Assembly (NCBI GenBank): GCA_017623935.1
Contig: JAGAOC010000061.1
Location: 1-32,675, forward strand
Origin: Agathobacter sp.
Lineage (GTDB): Bacteria; Bacillota; Clostridia; Lachnospirales; Lachnospiraceae
Direction of reading: 5' to 3'
Length of the DNA: 32,675 bases
Positions 25,640-32,675 of this stretch are shown here, piece after piece. The position numbers and the translations under genes are program-made. The notes under the pieces were generated by a model. That model was not told the origin of the DNA. It was given only the letters and a program-made list of their open reading frames with translations, and made no database searches. Every line of letters begins with the position of its first letter. Position 1 is the first letter of the stretch.

Positions 25640-26404
25640 ATGAGCGAATTAAAAATTGGACAGATCAAGGAGCAACTGGCGCAGACGCCGGAAGCATCCT
25701 TAGAGGAATTTATTGCTGAGTTTGAGGCAGATGAAAGAGCTGGCGTTGTGAAGCTGGTGGAGTCTGCTAGAAAGAAATTAGAGAAATTAGAGCAGGAGAA
25801 AGCCAGGATCGAGGGCTTGAAGAAGTACGAAAGAGAATATAGTGAACATGCTTTTATCTGCGGAATCGATGAAGTAGGAAGAGGTCCATTAGCAGGACCG
25901 GTGGTGGCAGGTGCCGTTATCCTTCCGAAGGATTGCGATATTTTATATATCAACGATTCCAAGCAGTTATCCGAAGCAAAAAGGGAAGCCTTGTATGATG
26001 AGATCATGGAGAAAGCCATAGCAGCAGAAGTAGGTCTGGTGTCTCCTGAGAGGATTGATGAGATCAATATCTTACAGGCAACTTATGAAGCTATGCGTCA
26101 GGCCATCAGCAAGTTGGATCCGGTACCGGATCTTCTCTTAAATGACGCAGTAACCATACCGGAAGTAGTAATTCAGCAGGTGCCGATCATTAAAGGAGAC
26201 GCTAAGAGTATTTCTATTGGAGCGGCCAGTATTATTGCGAAAGTTACCAGGGATCGGATGATGGTAGAATATGATCATATTTTCCCTGGATATGGATTTG
26301 CCTCCAATAAAGGATATGGTTCCAAGGAACATATAGAAGCCTTGAAAAAATTCGGACCAACCCCAATTCATCGTAGAACTTTTATTAAGAATTTTATGGA
26401 GTAG
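25640..26404 (+). CDS. rnhB: Ribonuclease HII
   Basis: 254 residues. Removes ribonucleotides and RNA-DNA hybrids. The catalytic core begins with GIDEVGRGPLAGPVVAGAVIL (Asp77, Glu78), then NDSKQLSEAKRE, LLNDAVTIP, and GDAKSISIGAASIIAKVTRD, all canonical. A charged N-terminal extension of about 70 residues, predicted helical, precedes the core, as in Bacillus-type RNase HII. The stop is two bases before the next gene. Confidence 0.96.
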   Translation: MSELKIGQIKEQLAQTPEASLEEFIAEFEADERAGVVKLVESARKKLEKLEQEKARIEGLKKYEREYSEHAFICGIDEVGRGPLAGPVVAGAVILPKDCDILYINDSKQLSEAKREALYDEIMEKAIAAEVGLVSPERIDEINILQATYEAMRQAISKLDPVPDLLLNDAVTIPEVVIQQVPIIKGDAKSISIGAASIIAKVTRDRMMVEYDHIFPGYGFASNKGYGSKEHIEALKKFGPTPIHRRTFIKNFME

Positions 26405-26406
26405 CT

Positions 26407-28413
26407 ATGCAAATAACAGATCTGATACGTCAATATAACAAAGCAACAGACAGCAATCAGAATGTGAACAGTAAGAAAGGTGTAGAGAAGCTTACTTCTT
26501 CTCTTCAAGAACTGTCCACAGGAAATGTATTTGAAGGAACTGTAAAATATGCAAAAAATGGACAGGTGGTGTTAGGATTGTCTAACGGCCAGAGGATCGT
26601 TGCCCGTATGGACGGGAAAGTGCCTCTAGAAGAGGGGCAGTCTATGTTTTTTCAGGTGAAGTCCAATGATGGAACACAGATCGCCATTCGTCCTTATACA
26701 CTAGATGGAAATAGTATCAACCTGACTTTGCTGCAGGCTTTAAAAGCAGCGAATCTTCCAGTGGATGGAGATCATCTGTCCATGGTGAATCGGATGATGC
26801 AGGAGCAGATGTCTATTGACCGGAACAGCTTATCTCAGATGGCAAGAGTGTTGACAGCAAATCCTGGAGTAGATCCTCAGACTTTGGTGCAGATGCAGAA
26901 GTTAAATCTGCCAATCTCTCCGGAAATGGCGGCTCAGTTTGAAAAATATATGAATAATGGTCAGGCAATTCATGAGTCCATGAATCAGTTTTTGGATGTG
27001 TTGCCGACGGCTATGACAGAGGAATCTTTGTCTATGGAAAGTCTGCAACAGTTGAATCTCTCGTTGCTCGAGATCGTTACAGAAGGCTTACCGGAAGCTG
27101 GTCAGTTAGCGGGAACGGCGGAGCAAAATGGCGGACAGGCTGTGTATGGAGGGATTTCCCAAGGCGTACAGGTGATCATAGATTTTGATGGAAGCGTTAC
27201 TATCAGTGGTGGAAATCCGGAAGATGCAGCCGGAGCGGAAGCAGCAGTTGCAGGACTGACAGAAGGAGAAGCCGTCCCAGGGCAGGAAGCCGGGGGAGCA
27301 GTCGGAGCAGAAGGAGCAGCTGGCGCAGAAGCAGGCTCTACAGGAGTAGCCGGAACAGAAGCGGGCGTTGCAGGAGCAGACGGAGCCATAGGTCAGGAAG
27401 CGGGCGTTGCAGGAGCAGAGAGCACAGCAGGTCAGGAAGCCGCAAACGGGGCGGTTTTAGAAGAAGGAACCCATACTTCTAAGAGTGAAGGATTTTTCGC
27501 CTCTGGAAAAGCAATCTTAGCAGATCTTTTTTCTGGAGCTACAGAGTCTCAGGGGACAGAAGAGACCCTGTTAAAAGGGAACGATTCTATGGATCGGGCA
27601 CCTCATACTTTAGGGGCAATCTTAACAGATAAAGGCATGGAGAATCTGGAAAAGAGTCTGTCACTTCTTTCAGATAAACAGGTAAAGATCGGTCAGAACA
27701 CTACCACGGCGGATCTGCTTAATTTTGTCAAACAGACTCTAGAGACAGGACAGTTTTCTAATAGAGATTCATTCCGTTCTTTCTTTGGGGGAAAGGAATT
27801 CTCTGCGGTAGTAAAGGATGCCCTGCAGCAGCAGTGGACCATTACTCCGAAGGAATTAGAGAATGAAGCAGCGATCAACAAGCTTTATGAGAAAATGGAA
27901 CAAAAAGTTACTCAGTTGGAGCAGGCCCTGCACAATGCGGGGGTGCAAAATGCCAATATTTCCCAGGCGGCGGCAGATGTAAAAGGCAATGTGGAATTTA
28001 TGAATCAGGTAAATCAGCTTTATACTTATGTTCAGATTCCTCTTAAGATGTCAGGCCAGACAGCCAGCGGGGAGCTTTATGTATATACCAATAAGAAGAA
28101 CCTTCAGGAAGGGAAAGAGGAGTTGACAGCTTTTCTGCATCTGGATATGGATAATCTGGGTTCCACCGATGTGTCCATCCGTTTGAAAGGGAAGGATCTT
28201 TCCACGAATTTCTATCTGGATGATGATGCTTCTTTTGACCTGGTGCAGGAGCATTTGCCAATTTTGGAGGCACGATTAGCTGCAAAAGGATATAACAGCA
28301 AGATTTCAGTGAGCAATGAATCAAAAAAAGTAGATTTTGTTGATGATTTCCTGAAAAAAGACCAGCCATCAGCAGGTCAGGTACACCGATATTCATTTGA
28401 CATGAGGGCTTAA
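26407..28413 (+). CDS. YlqG-like protein with FliK-type (flagellar hook-length control) C-terminal domain
   Basis: 668 residues, no membrane segment or signal peptide seen. The order rnhB-ylqG-ylqH matches Bacillus subtilis. N-terminus (about 1-110) is a small beta-rich region (FEGTVKYAKNGQVVLGLSNG); the middle is Met/Gln-rich; about 275-345 is an Ala/Gly/Glu low-complexity stretch; the C-terminus (about 515-640) resembles the Flg_hook domain of FliK (YVQIPLKMSGQTASGELYVY, LHLDMDNLGSTDVSIRLK, LPILEARLAAKGYN). In FliK this domain contacts FlhB; the next gene encodes an isolated FlhB-like cytoplasmic domain, so the pair may interact. No other flagellar gene is present. Function unknown. Confidence 0.75.
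   Translation: MQITDLIRQYNKATDSNQNVNSKKGVEKLTSSLQELSTGNVFEGTVKYAKNGQVVLGLSNGQRIVARMDGKVPLEEGQSMFFQVKSNDGTQIAIRPYTLDGNSINLTLLQALKAANLPVDGDHLSMVNRMMQEQMSIDRNSLSQMARVLTANPGVDPQTLVQMQKLNLPISPEMAAQFEKYMNNGQAIHESMNQFLDVLPTAMTEESLSMESLQQLNLSLLEIVTEGLPEAGQLAGTAEQNGGQAVYGGISQGVQVIIDFDGSVTISGGNPEDAAGAEAAVAGLTEGEAVPGQEAGGAVGAEGAAGAEAGSTGVAGTEAGVAGADGAIGQEAGVAGAESTAGQEAANGAVLEEGTHTSKSEGFFASGKAILADLFSGATESQGTEETLLKGNDSMDRAPHTLGAILTDKGMENLEKSLSLLSDKQVKIGQNTTTADLLNFVKQTLETGQFSNRDSFRSFFGGKEFSAVVKDALQQQWTITPKELENEAAINKLYEKMEQKVTQLEQALHNAGVQNANISQAAADVKGNVEFMNQVNQLYTYVQIPLKMSGQTASGELYVYTNKKNLQEGKEELTAFLHLDMDNLGSTDVSIRLKGKDLSTNFYLDDDASFDLVQEHLPILEARLAAKGYNSKISVSNESKKVDFVDDFLKKDQPSAGQVHRYSFDMRA
27220..27440 (+). 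repeat. Low-complexity Ala/Gly/Glu-encoding repeat inside the ylqG-like gene
   Basis: Degenerate repeats of GCAGGAGCAGA and GGTCAGGAAGC types encode AGAE, AGQEA and GVAG blocks. Copies GCGGGCGTTGCAGGAGCAGA at about 27361 and 27402 are identical over 20 bases. It looks like a flexible linker that could vary in length. Confidence 0.6.
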
Positions 28414-28414
28414 T

Positions 28415-28765
28415 ATGGCAGAAAATAAAGAATTTCATCCTTTTTTTGATTGGAACAAGCAGGAAAAGGAGCAGAAAAAAGAGGTAGATAAAGAGAAGAC
28501 CGCCGTTGCCATTTCCTATACACCGGGCGAGCGGGCACCTAAGATCTTAGCTACCGGAAAAGGGGCAGTGGCAGATAAGATCATTGAGACTGCCCAGGAA
28601 AATGATGTCCCTCTTTATACGGATAATCAATTGGCAGACACCTTATCCAAACTTCAGATCGGAGATATGATCCCGCCAGAGCTTTACGAAGTGGTGGCAG
28701 AGATCTTAGTCTTTGTGGATGACATGGACAAGTTGAAAGCGAAAGTGGCAGATGTGAAACGATAA
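28415..28765 (+). CDS. FlhB C-terminal-domain-like protein (YlqH family)
   Basis: 116 residues resembling only the cytoplasmic switch domain of FlhB/YscU export proteins: VAISYTPGERAPKILATGKG, ENDVPLYTDNQLADTL, IGDMIPPELYEVVAEILVFV. The autocleaving NPTH motif of true FlhB is absent, and there are no transmembrane helices. Bacillus YlqH (FlhX-type) is the closest described relative; its role is not settled. It begins one base after the ylqG-like stop with only a weak GAGGG-type ribosome site, so it is translationally coupled. Confidence 0.85.
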   Translation: MAENKEFHPFFDWNKQEKEQKKEVDKEKTAVAISYTPGERAPKILATGKGAVADKIIETAQENDVPLYTDNQLADTLSKLQIGDMIPPELYEVVAEILVFVDDMDKLKAKVADVKR

Positions 28766-28838
28766 GCAATAAATAATAAATAATAAACAAGATGCCAGTC
28801 AGTTTTGTAATGGGATTGACAGGAAAAATAGAAAGCAG

Positions 28839-29231
28839 GTGCGCGTGATAGAAAAGAGGCGCGGCAATAAAATACAGGAAAATCGCAGGCAAACGGGAGC
28901 CAGATACGAAAAACTGGCGGCGGAATATCTGACGGAGCACGGATACGAGATCTTAGAATATAATTATAGAAATCGAACCGGAGAGATAGATCTTGTCGCA
29001 AAAGACGGAGAATACCTTTGCTTTGTGGAGGTCAAATATCGAAGGGATACTTCTTCCGGAAGTCCTCTAGAAGCAGTGGGCAGGCGAAAACAACAGAATA
29101 TTTCTAAGGTGGCGAAGTATTATCTGCTGACTCATGGTCATAGTGAGTGGACGCCCTGCCGATTTGATGTAGTTGGTATAACCGGAGATAAGATCGAACT
29201 GGTGAAGAATGCTTTTGAGTTTCAGGCGTAG
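28839..29231 (+). CDS. YraN family protein (UPF0102), PD-(D/E)XK nuclease-like
   Basis: 130 residues. Family motifs: TGARYEKLAAEYL, then the nuclease-like core RTGEIDLVAKDGEYLCFVEVKYR (Asp, then ExK) and AVGRRKQQNISKVAKYYL. It resembles archaeal Holliday-junction resolvases, but its activity is not established. The start is uncertain: GTG 28839 and GTG 28845 are both possible and AGCAGGTG lies across them. The 73-base gap before it holds a short AAT-rich run and no clear promoter. Its 3' end lies just before pgeF. Confidence 0.88.
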   Translation: MRVIEKRRGNKIQENRRQTGARYEKLAAEYLTEHGYEILEYNYRNRTGEIDLVAKDGEYLCFVEVKYRRDTSSGSPLEAVGRRKQQNISKVAKYYLLTHGHSEWTPCRFDVVGITGDKIELVKNAFEFQA

Positions 29232-29277
29232 GGGCTTGGAGGAAAGCGAAGCTATGGGATTTGAAGGGAAATTATAT

Positions 29278-30144
29278 ATGAAATATCAGGATTTTAAATG
29301 GAAGGATAACAATTCCATCTTACAAGTAAAAGAATACGAACTGGCAGAGGGGGCGGTGCTTCCTCTGCTTCATTTTCCTCTGTTGGAAAAACAGGACTTT
29401 GTGGGACATTGTTTTACCACAAGAGAAGGTGGCGTCAGTCAGGGAATCTTTAGCAGTCTGAATCTGAGTTTTACAAGAGGGGATGAAAAGGAAGCGGTCT
29501 TAGAGAATTACAACCGATTGGCAGAAGCCTTAGGGGTAAAAGCAGAGCAGTTTGTCTGTTCTCATCAGACCCACACCACCAACGTAAGAAGAGTAGGAAA
29601 AATTGATTGTGGCACAGGTGTGTCACGACCTTTGACTTATGAAGATGTGGATGGTCTTATTACCAACGAACCGGGAGTAGTGCTTTCTACTTTTTATGCG
29701 GACTGTGTTCCGTTATATTTTGTGGATCCGGTTCATAAAGCTATCGGACTTAGTCATTCCGGCTGGAGGGGAACGGTAGGAAGAATGGGACAGAAGACCT
29801 TAGAAGCAATGAACGCGGCTTTTGGAACAGATCCAAAGGATGTGTATGCAACAGTAGGTCCATCTATCTGTCAGGATTGTTACGAGATCAGCAGAGATGT
29901 GGCAGAGGAGTTCATGAAAGAATTTCCGGGACATGAAGCAGAGATCTTGTGGCAGAAATCCGAAGAAAAATTCCACCTAAACCTGTGGAAATGTAATGAG
30001 ATCGTTTTAACAGAAGCAGGTATCCTGCCAGAACATCTGGCAGTGACGAATCTGTGTACCTGTTGTAACCCTAAACTTCTCTTTTCCCACCGGGCAAGCC
30101 AGGGAAAAAGAGGAAATTTGGGAGCTTTCTTGTTCATAAAATAG
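29278..30144 (+). CDS. pgeF: Peptidoglycan editing factor PgeF / YfiH purine nucleoside phosphorylase (laccase domain)
   Basis: 288 residues from ATG 29278, with GAAGGGA at 29263-29269. ATG 29254, with GGAGG at 29238, is the alternative and would add 8 residues; the frame is open even further upstream. Seen: CFTTREGGVSQGIFSSLNL, SHQTHT (His96, His99), DCVPLYFVD (Cys143), LSHSGWRGTVGRM (His160) and VGPSIC, the conserved metal/nucleoside site of the family. E. coli YfiH was linked to correct peptidoglycan composition, and homologues act on purine nucleosides; which applies here is unknown. It converges on the minus-strand gene with only 11 bases between stops. Confidence 0.92.
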   Translation: MKYQDFKWKDNNSILQVKEYELAEGAVLPLLHFPLLEKQDFVGHCFTTREGGVSQGIFSSLNLSFTRGDEKEAVLENYNRLAEALGVKAEQFVCSHQTHTTNVRRVGKIDCGTGVSRPLTYEDVDGLITNEPGVVLSTFYADCVPLYFVDPVHKAIGLSHSGWRGTVGRMGQKTLEAMNAAFGTDPKDVYATVGPSICQDCYEISRDVAEEFMKEFPGHEAEILWQKSEEKFHLNLWKCNEIVLTEAGILPEHLAVTNLCTCCNPKLLFSHRASQGKRGNLGAFLFIK

Positions 30145-30155
30145 AATTCTGGTGG

Positions 30156-31226
30156 TTAAGCAAACATCAGATCCTCAACCACATCATGTACCGTTTCGAT
30201 CTTAGTGATCTTGGAAACGTTTTCACCGCAGAAGATCAGACCCTCGTCTAGATTTCCTTTTACGGCATTGACCAAGGCGTTGGTAATGCAGTATGGGATT
30301 TCGGCAGGGTTACAATTCTTGATGCAGTGGTAGCAGCGTTTTACCTTGTGATTTCCAAATTGGAGATCCTGGATCATCTTATTATTTAACGCGCGTCCCG
30401 GCATACCGACAGGACTTTTAATGATCTTCACATCTTCGGCTTTTGCGTTAACGTATGCCATTTTAAAGGCTTCGGAGGCGTCACATTCTTCTGTGGCTAC
30501 GAAGCGGGTAGCAGCCTGGACACCGTCTACCCCAAGGCTTTTTGCAAAAAGAACATCTTTATGATCCCAGATTCCACCAGCTAGGAAGACTGGGATCTTC
30601 TTTTCGTAGGTTTCTTCGTATTTGGCTTTTTCTTCTACGATCTGTTTTACTTCCTCGGCGAAAGTCTCCTGGGTAAGTTCTTCGGCATCCTCAGCGGAAA
30701 AGCCCAGATGACCGCCGGCTTTCGGACCTTCGATCACGATGAAGTCAGGCAATACCTGATATTTTTTCATCCAGGACTTTAAGATCAGGGCAGCTGCCTT
30801 TCGGGAAGAAATGATAGGGGCGATCTTGGCTGCACTTCCTTTTACAAGGGCTGGCAGATCCATAGGAAGTCCTGCACCGCAGATGATAGCGTCGGCACCA
30901 GCTTTTACAGCAGCAAGGACATGTTCTTTATAATGCTGCAGAGCTACCATGACATTGACAGCCACCATTCCTTTCCCTTTTGCGATCTCTTTTGTTTTTT
31001 TGATATGGGATGCAATGGCTTTTAAATTACATTCCTGTTCATTTCCAGCAAAATCCGGATCGTCGTATCCAATCTGGGCGGTGGAGATCACACCCATGCC
31101 GCCTTCTTTTGCAACGGCACCTGCCAGATTACTTAAGCTGACTCCAACGCCCATACCGCCCTGGATCAGCGGAACAGACAGGTTCCAGCCATTTTGATTC
31201 ATTTTTTCAAAAATTGCTTTTTTCAT
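30156..31226 (-). CDS. Nitronate monooxygenase / FabK-like FMN-dependent oxidoreductase
   Basis: 356 residues. The start is ATG 31226 with AGGAG seven bases upstream; the frame extends to 31289, but that part lies between promoter and start and contains an operator-like palindrome. A TIM-barrel flavoprotein: PLIQGGMGVGVS, AGAVAKEGGMGVIST, ADAIICGAGLPMDLP, EGPKAGGHLGF and VFLAGGIWD (FMN phosphate site) match the 2-nitropropane dioxygenase group. The C-terminus has a Cys-rich segment (RCYHCIKNCNP, then PYCITNAL and LIFCGENV) seen in clostridial members. Relatives include nitronate oxidases and the enoyl-ACP reductase FabK; no fatty-acid genes adjoin it, so nitronate monooxygenase is the safer label. 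Confidence 0.85.
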   Translation of the reverse strand: MKKAIFEKMNQNGWNLSVPLIQGGMGVGVSLSNLAGAVAKEGGMGVISTAQIGYDDPDFAGNEQECNLKAIASHIKKTKEIAKGKGMVAVNVMVALQHYKEHVLAAVKAGADAIICGAGLPMDLPALVKGSAAKIAPIISSRKAAALILKSWMKKYQVLPDFIVIEGPKAGGHLGFSAEDAEELTQETFAEEVKQIVEEKAKYEETYEKKIPVFLAGGIWDHKDVLFAKSLGVDGVQAATRFVATEECDASEAFKMAYVNAKAEDVKIIKSPVGMPGRALNNKMIQDLQFGNHKVKRCYHCIKNCNPAEIPYCITNALVNAVKGNLDEGLIFCGENVSKITKIETVHDVVEDLMFA

Positions 31227-31268
31227 AGAATTCTCCTGTATTAATCTTATAGAAAACAAAATTAGATG

Positions 31269-31289
31269 ATGTGGTTTTAAAAACCACAT
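31269..31289. promoter_or_regulatory. Perfect palindrome at the transcription start of the nitronate monooxygenase gene
   Basis: Arms ATGTGGTTTT and AAAACCACAT around one central A. It begins 5 bases downstream of the minus-strand -10 box, so it covers the likely transcription start and reads as a repressor operator. The regulator is not identified. Confidence 0.6.
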
Positions 31290-31294
31290 AGAAA

Positions 31295-31323
31295 AGTATA
31301 GCTTTCTACATTTATATTGTCAA
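31295..31323 (-). promoter_or_regulatory. Promoter of the nitronate monooxygenase gene
   Basis: On the minus strand, perfect TTGACA (31323-31318) and TATACT (31300-31295) with a 17-base spacer, about 70 bases before the start codon. Confidence 0.85.
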
Positions 31324-31363
31324 CCCTTAAGAAATTCATAAGAATTTATTCCATTGGCTTTAA

Positions 31364-31391
31364 TTGTATTCTTGGAGAAATATGGTAGACT
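31364..31391 (+). promoter_or_regulatory. Promoter of the GntR-ABC operon
   Basis: TTGTAT (31364-31369) and TAGACT (31386-31391) with a 16-base spacer, directly followed by the YtrA-type operator. Confidence 0.6.
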
Positions 31392-31392
31392 A

Positions 31393-31417
31393 AGTGTATC
31401 AAGTGAATTAATACACT
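31393..31417. promoter_or_regulatory. YtrA-type GntR operator, AGTGTA-N13-TACACT
   Basis: AGTGTA (31393-31398) and TACACT (31412-31417) are separated by exactly 13 bases, the spacing described for Bacillus subtilis YtrA-family repressors. The site starts one base after the -10 box and lies 23 bases before the repressor gene, which fits negative autoregulation. Confidence 0.85.
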
Positions 31418-31440
31418 TATTACATGAAAGGAGAGTCAGT

Positions 31441-31815
31441 ATGATTGAGCTGAATTATCGGGATGCAAAGCCTATTTACGAGCAGATCATGGAAGGAATC
31501 CGGAAACTGGTAGTGACAGATTCCTTGGCAGTGGGAGAGAAACTTCCATCTGTAAGAGAGATGGCTTCTAAGATGGCGATCAATCCGAATACCATTTCAA
31601 GGGCATATAAGGAATTGGAAGCCGAAGGCTATATTTATACAATCAGTGGAAAAGGCACCTTTGTAGCAGAGAAAAAAGATGTGAAAGAACATCGTACCAA
31701 AGAACTGTTAGAAAAGTTTGATGAAGTTACTGGGGAACTGATCTATCTGTCTGTTCCGACTGAGGAACTGCAGGAGAGGATCACATCCATTGAGAAGGGG
31801 AGGAAAGGTGCATGA
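31441..31815 (+). CDS. GntR family transcriptional repressor, YtrA subfamily
   Basis: 124 residues. Start ATG 31441, with AAAGGAG upstream; the frame is open further upstream but crosses the promoter and operator. The winged helix-turn-helix (about 10-75) reads KPIYEQIMEGIRKLV, GEKLPSVREMASKMAINPNT and ISRAYKELEAEGYIYT with GKGTFV, typical of GntR. The short C-terminal part (about 80-124), helical, without a ligand domain, is the YtrA subfamily mark. Such repressors control an adjacent ABC transporter, often induced by cell-wall antibiotics. Its stop overlaps the ABC gene start (ATGA). Confidence 0.93.
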   Translation: MIELNYRDAKPIYEQIMEGIRKLVVTDSLAVGEKLPSVREMASKMAINPNTISRAYKELEAEGYIYTISGKGTFVAEKKDVKEHRTKELLEKFDEVTGELIYLSVPTEELQERITSIEKGRKGA

Positions 31816-32675
31816 TTAAAGTTAATAACGTCGTAAAGGAATTCCAAGGATTCCGAGCATTAGACGGTGTGAATATGAATGTAGGAAAAGGCGATATCTA
31901 TGGTCTGGTTGGACCAAACGGTGCCGGAAAATCTACGATCATCCGTCATTTAACAGGAGTGTATCGTCAGGATGCAGGCGAGATCTTCGTAAATGGAGAA
32001 CTGGTATATGAGAATCGGATCGTAAAGTCAAAGATTGCATACATTCCGGATGAACTGTTTTATTTTTTACAGGCGGATACATTGGAAATGATGAAATACT
32101 ACAAGGGAATCTACCCACAGTTTGATGAGAAGATGTTCTATCGTCTGCAGGAATTTTTCCCAAGTATCCAGTTAAGGAGAAATATCAGAAGATTATCAAA
32201 AGGTATGCAGAAGCAGGTGGCTTTCTGGCTGGCGATCTGTTGTAAGCCGGAACTTCTCATCTTAGATGAGCCGGTAGATGGATTAGATCCAGTAATGCGT
32301 CGTCAGATCTGGAGCATTTTGATGGCAGAAGTAGAAGCCCAGAAAATGACAGTATTGGTATCTTCTCACAACTTAAGAGAATTAGAGGATGTATGTGATC
32401 ACGTAGGTATCATGAATAAAGGAAAAGTCATGATCGAGCGTTCACTGTCTGAACTTCAGGGAAATATTTCCAAGATTCAGGTTGCCTGCCAGACAGGTAT
32501 GCCAAAACTTCCAGAGGAATTTAAGGTACTTCACATGGCAAATACAGGACGTGTATATACCATGATCGTAAAAGGAAATCCAAAGGAAGCAGCCCAGGCG
32601 ATCATTACAGAAGGAGAGAACCACGCCATCGTAGATGTTCTTCCTCTGACCCTGGAAGAGATCTTCATTTATGAA
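31812..32675 (+). CDS. ABC transporter ATP-binding protein (partial, runs off right edge)
   Basis: 288 codons are visible, open at the window end. Start ATG 31812 overlaps the GntR stop by four bases. Seen: Walker A GPNGAGKST (about 39-47), a Q-loop-like region, the signature LSKGMQKQVAFW (about 134), Walker B LLILDEPVDGLDP, and the H-loop SSHNLREL. The C-terminal part (about 215 on, from KIQVACQ) is the accessory region common in YtrB/EcsA-type exporters. The permease partner is expected just downstream. With the YtrA-type repressor and operator this is probably a drug- or peptide-responsive export system; the substrate is unknown. Confidence 0.93.
   Translation, partial: MIKVNNVVKEFQGFRALDGVNMNVGKGDIYGLVGPNGAGKSTIIRHLTGVYRQDAGEIFVNGELVYENRIVKSKIAYIPDELFYFLQADTLEMMKYYKGIYPQFDEKMFYRLQEFFPSIQLRRNIRRLSKGMQKQVAFWLAICCKPELLILDEPVDGLDPVMRRQIWSILMAEVEAQKMTVLVSSHNLRELEDVCDHVGIMNKGKVMIERSLSELQGNISKIQVACQTGMPKLPEEFKVLHMANTGRVYTMIVKGNPKEAAQAIITEGENHAIVDVLPLTLEEIFIYE

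Noticed and set aside
27102-27389. Minus-strand Ala/Pro/Ser-rich open frame opposite the ylqG-like repeat
   Set aside because: The collagen-like composition is only the complement of the Ala/Gly/Glu repeat; no start signal.
26407-28765. A complete type III secretion or flagellar locus
   Set aside because: Only FliK-like and FlhB-tail-like genes are present; no structural, ATPase or membrane export components are in the window.
31354-31440. Upstream extension of the GntR gene
   Set aside because: It would translate through the promoter and operator; ATG 31441 has a strong ribosome binding site and matches the family start.

Overview
The window looks like a chromosomal segment of a low-to-mid GC member of the Clostridia, most likely a gut Lachnospiraceae. 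The evidence is the strong AGGAGG-type ribosome binding sites, TTGACA/TATAAT promoters, U-tract hairpin terminators, and the classical Firmicutes gene orders yceD-rpmF-plsX-acpP-rnc-smc-ftsY, ylxM-ffh-rpsP-khpA-rimM-trmD-rplS and lepB-rbgA-rnhB-ylqG-ylqH-yraN. The taxonomic call is inference from gene content; no rRNA or tRNA gene was seen.

Layout. 1-4.4 kb is accessory: the C-terminal remnant of an IS110-family transposase (minus strand, running off the left edge), a lipoprotein-type serpin, a GH42 beta-galactosidase and an RNase H1-like protein. 4.5-8.2 kb holds aroB, convergent with tmcAL (tRNA-Met cytidine acetate ligase), which is divergent from ackA (acetate kinase). 8.2-15.7 kb is the lipid/division/secretion block yceD, rpmF, plsX, acpP, rnc, smc, ftsY. 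15.8-17.9 kb holds threonine ammonia-lyase and a three-S1-domain RNA-binding protein. 18.0-18.9 kb is a decayed Rpn/PD-(D/E)XK transposase gene on the minus strand. 19.0-23.9 kb is the SRP/ribosome block. 24.1-30.1 kb runs from lepB to pgeF. 30.2-31.2 kb is a minus-strand nitronate monooxygenase-like flavoprotein. The right edge is a YtrA-type GntR repressor overlapping an ABC transporter ATPase gene that continues past the window.

How the genes work together. Most of the window serves protein synthesis and export: ribosomal proteins (L32, S16, L19), ribosome assembly and tRNA modification (RimM, RbgA, TrmD, TmcAL), SRP targeting (YlxM, Ffh, FtsY) and signal-peptide removal (LepB). Chromosome segregation (SMC), phospholipid synthesis (PlsX, ACP) and RNA processing (RNase III, HI-like, HII) sit in the same blocks.

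Most notable observations. (1) ftsY carries a single in-frame TAG exactly where a Gln codon is expected, inside the GTPase domain. (2) The syntenic signal peptidase I gene encodes Ala and Arg where the catalytic Ser and Lys should be. (3) TrmD is fused in frame to a GNAT-like acetyltransferase of about 240 residues. (4) A perfect YtrA-type operator (AGTGTA-N13-TACACT) sits at the GntR-ABC promoter. (5) The Rpn transposase gene is broken only by two stops, each at an expected Trp codon. I do not see a clear new multi-gene defence or mobile system. Every gap between genes is under 300 bases.
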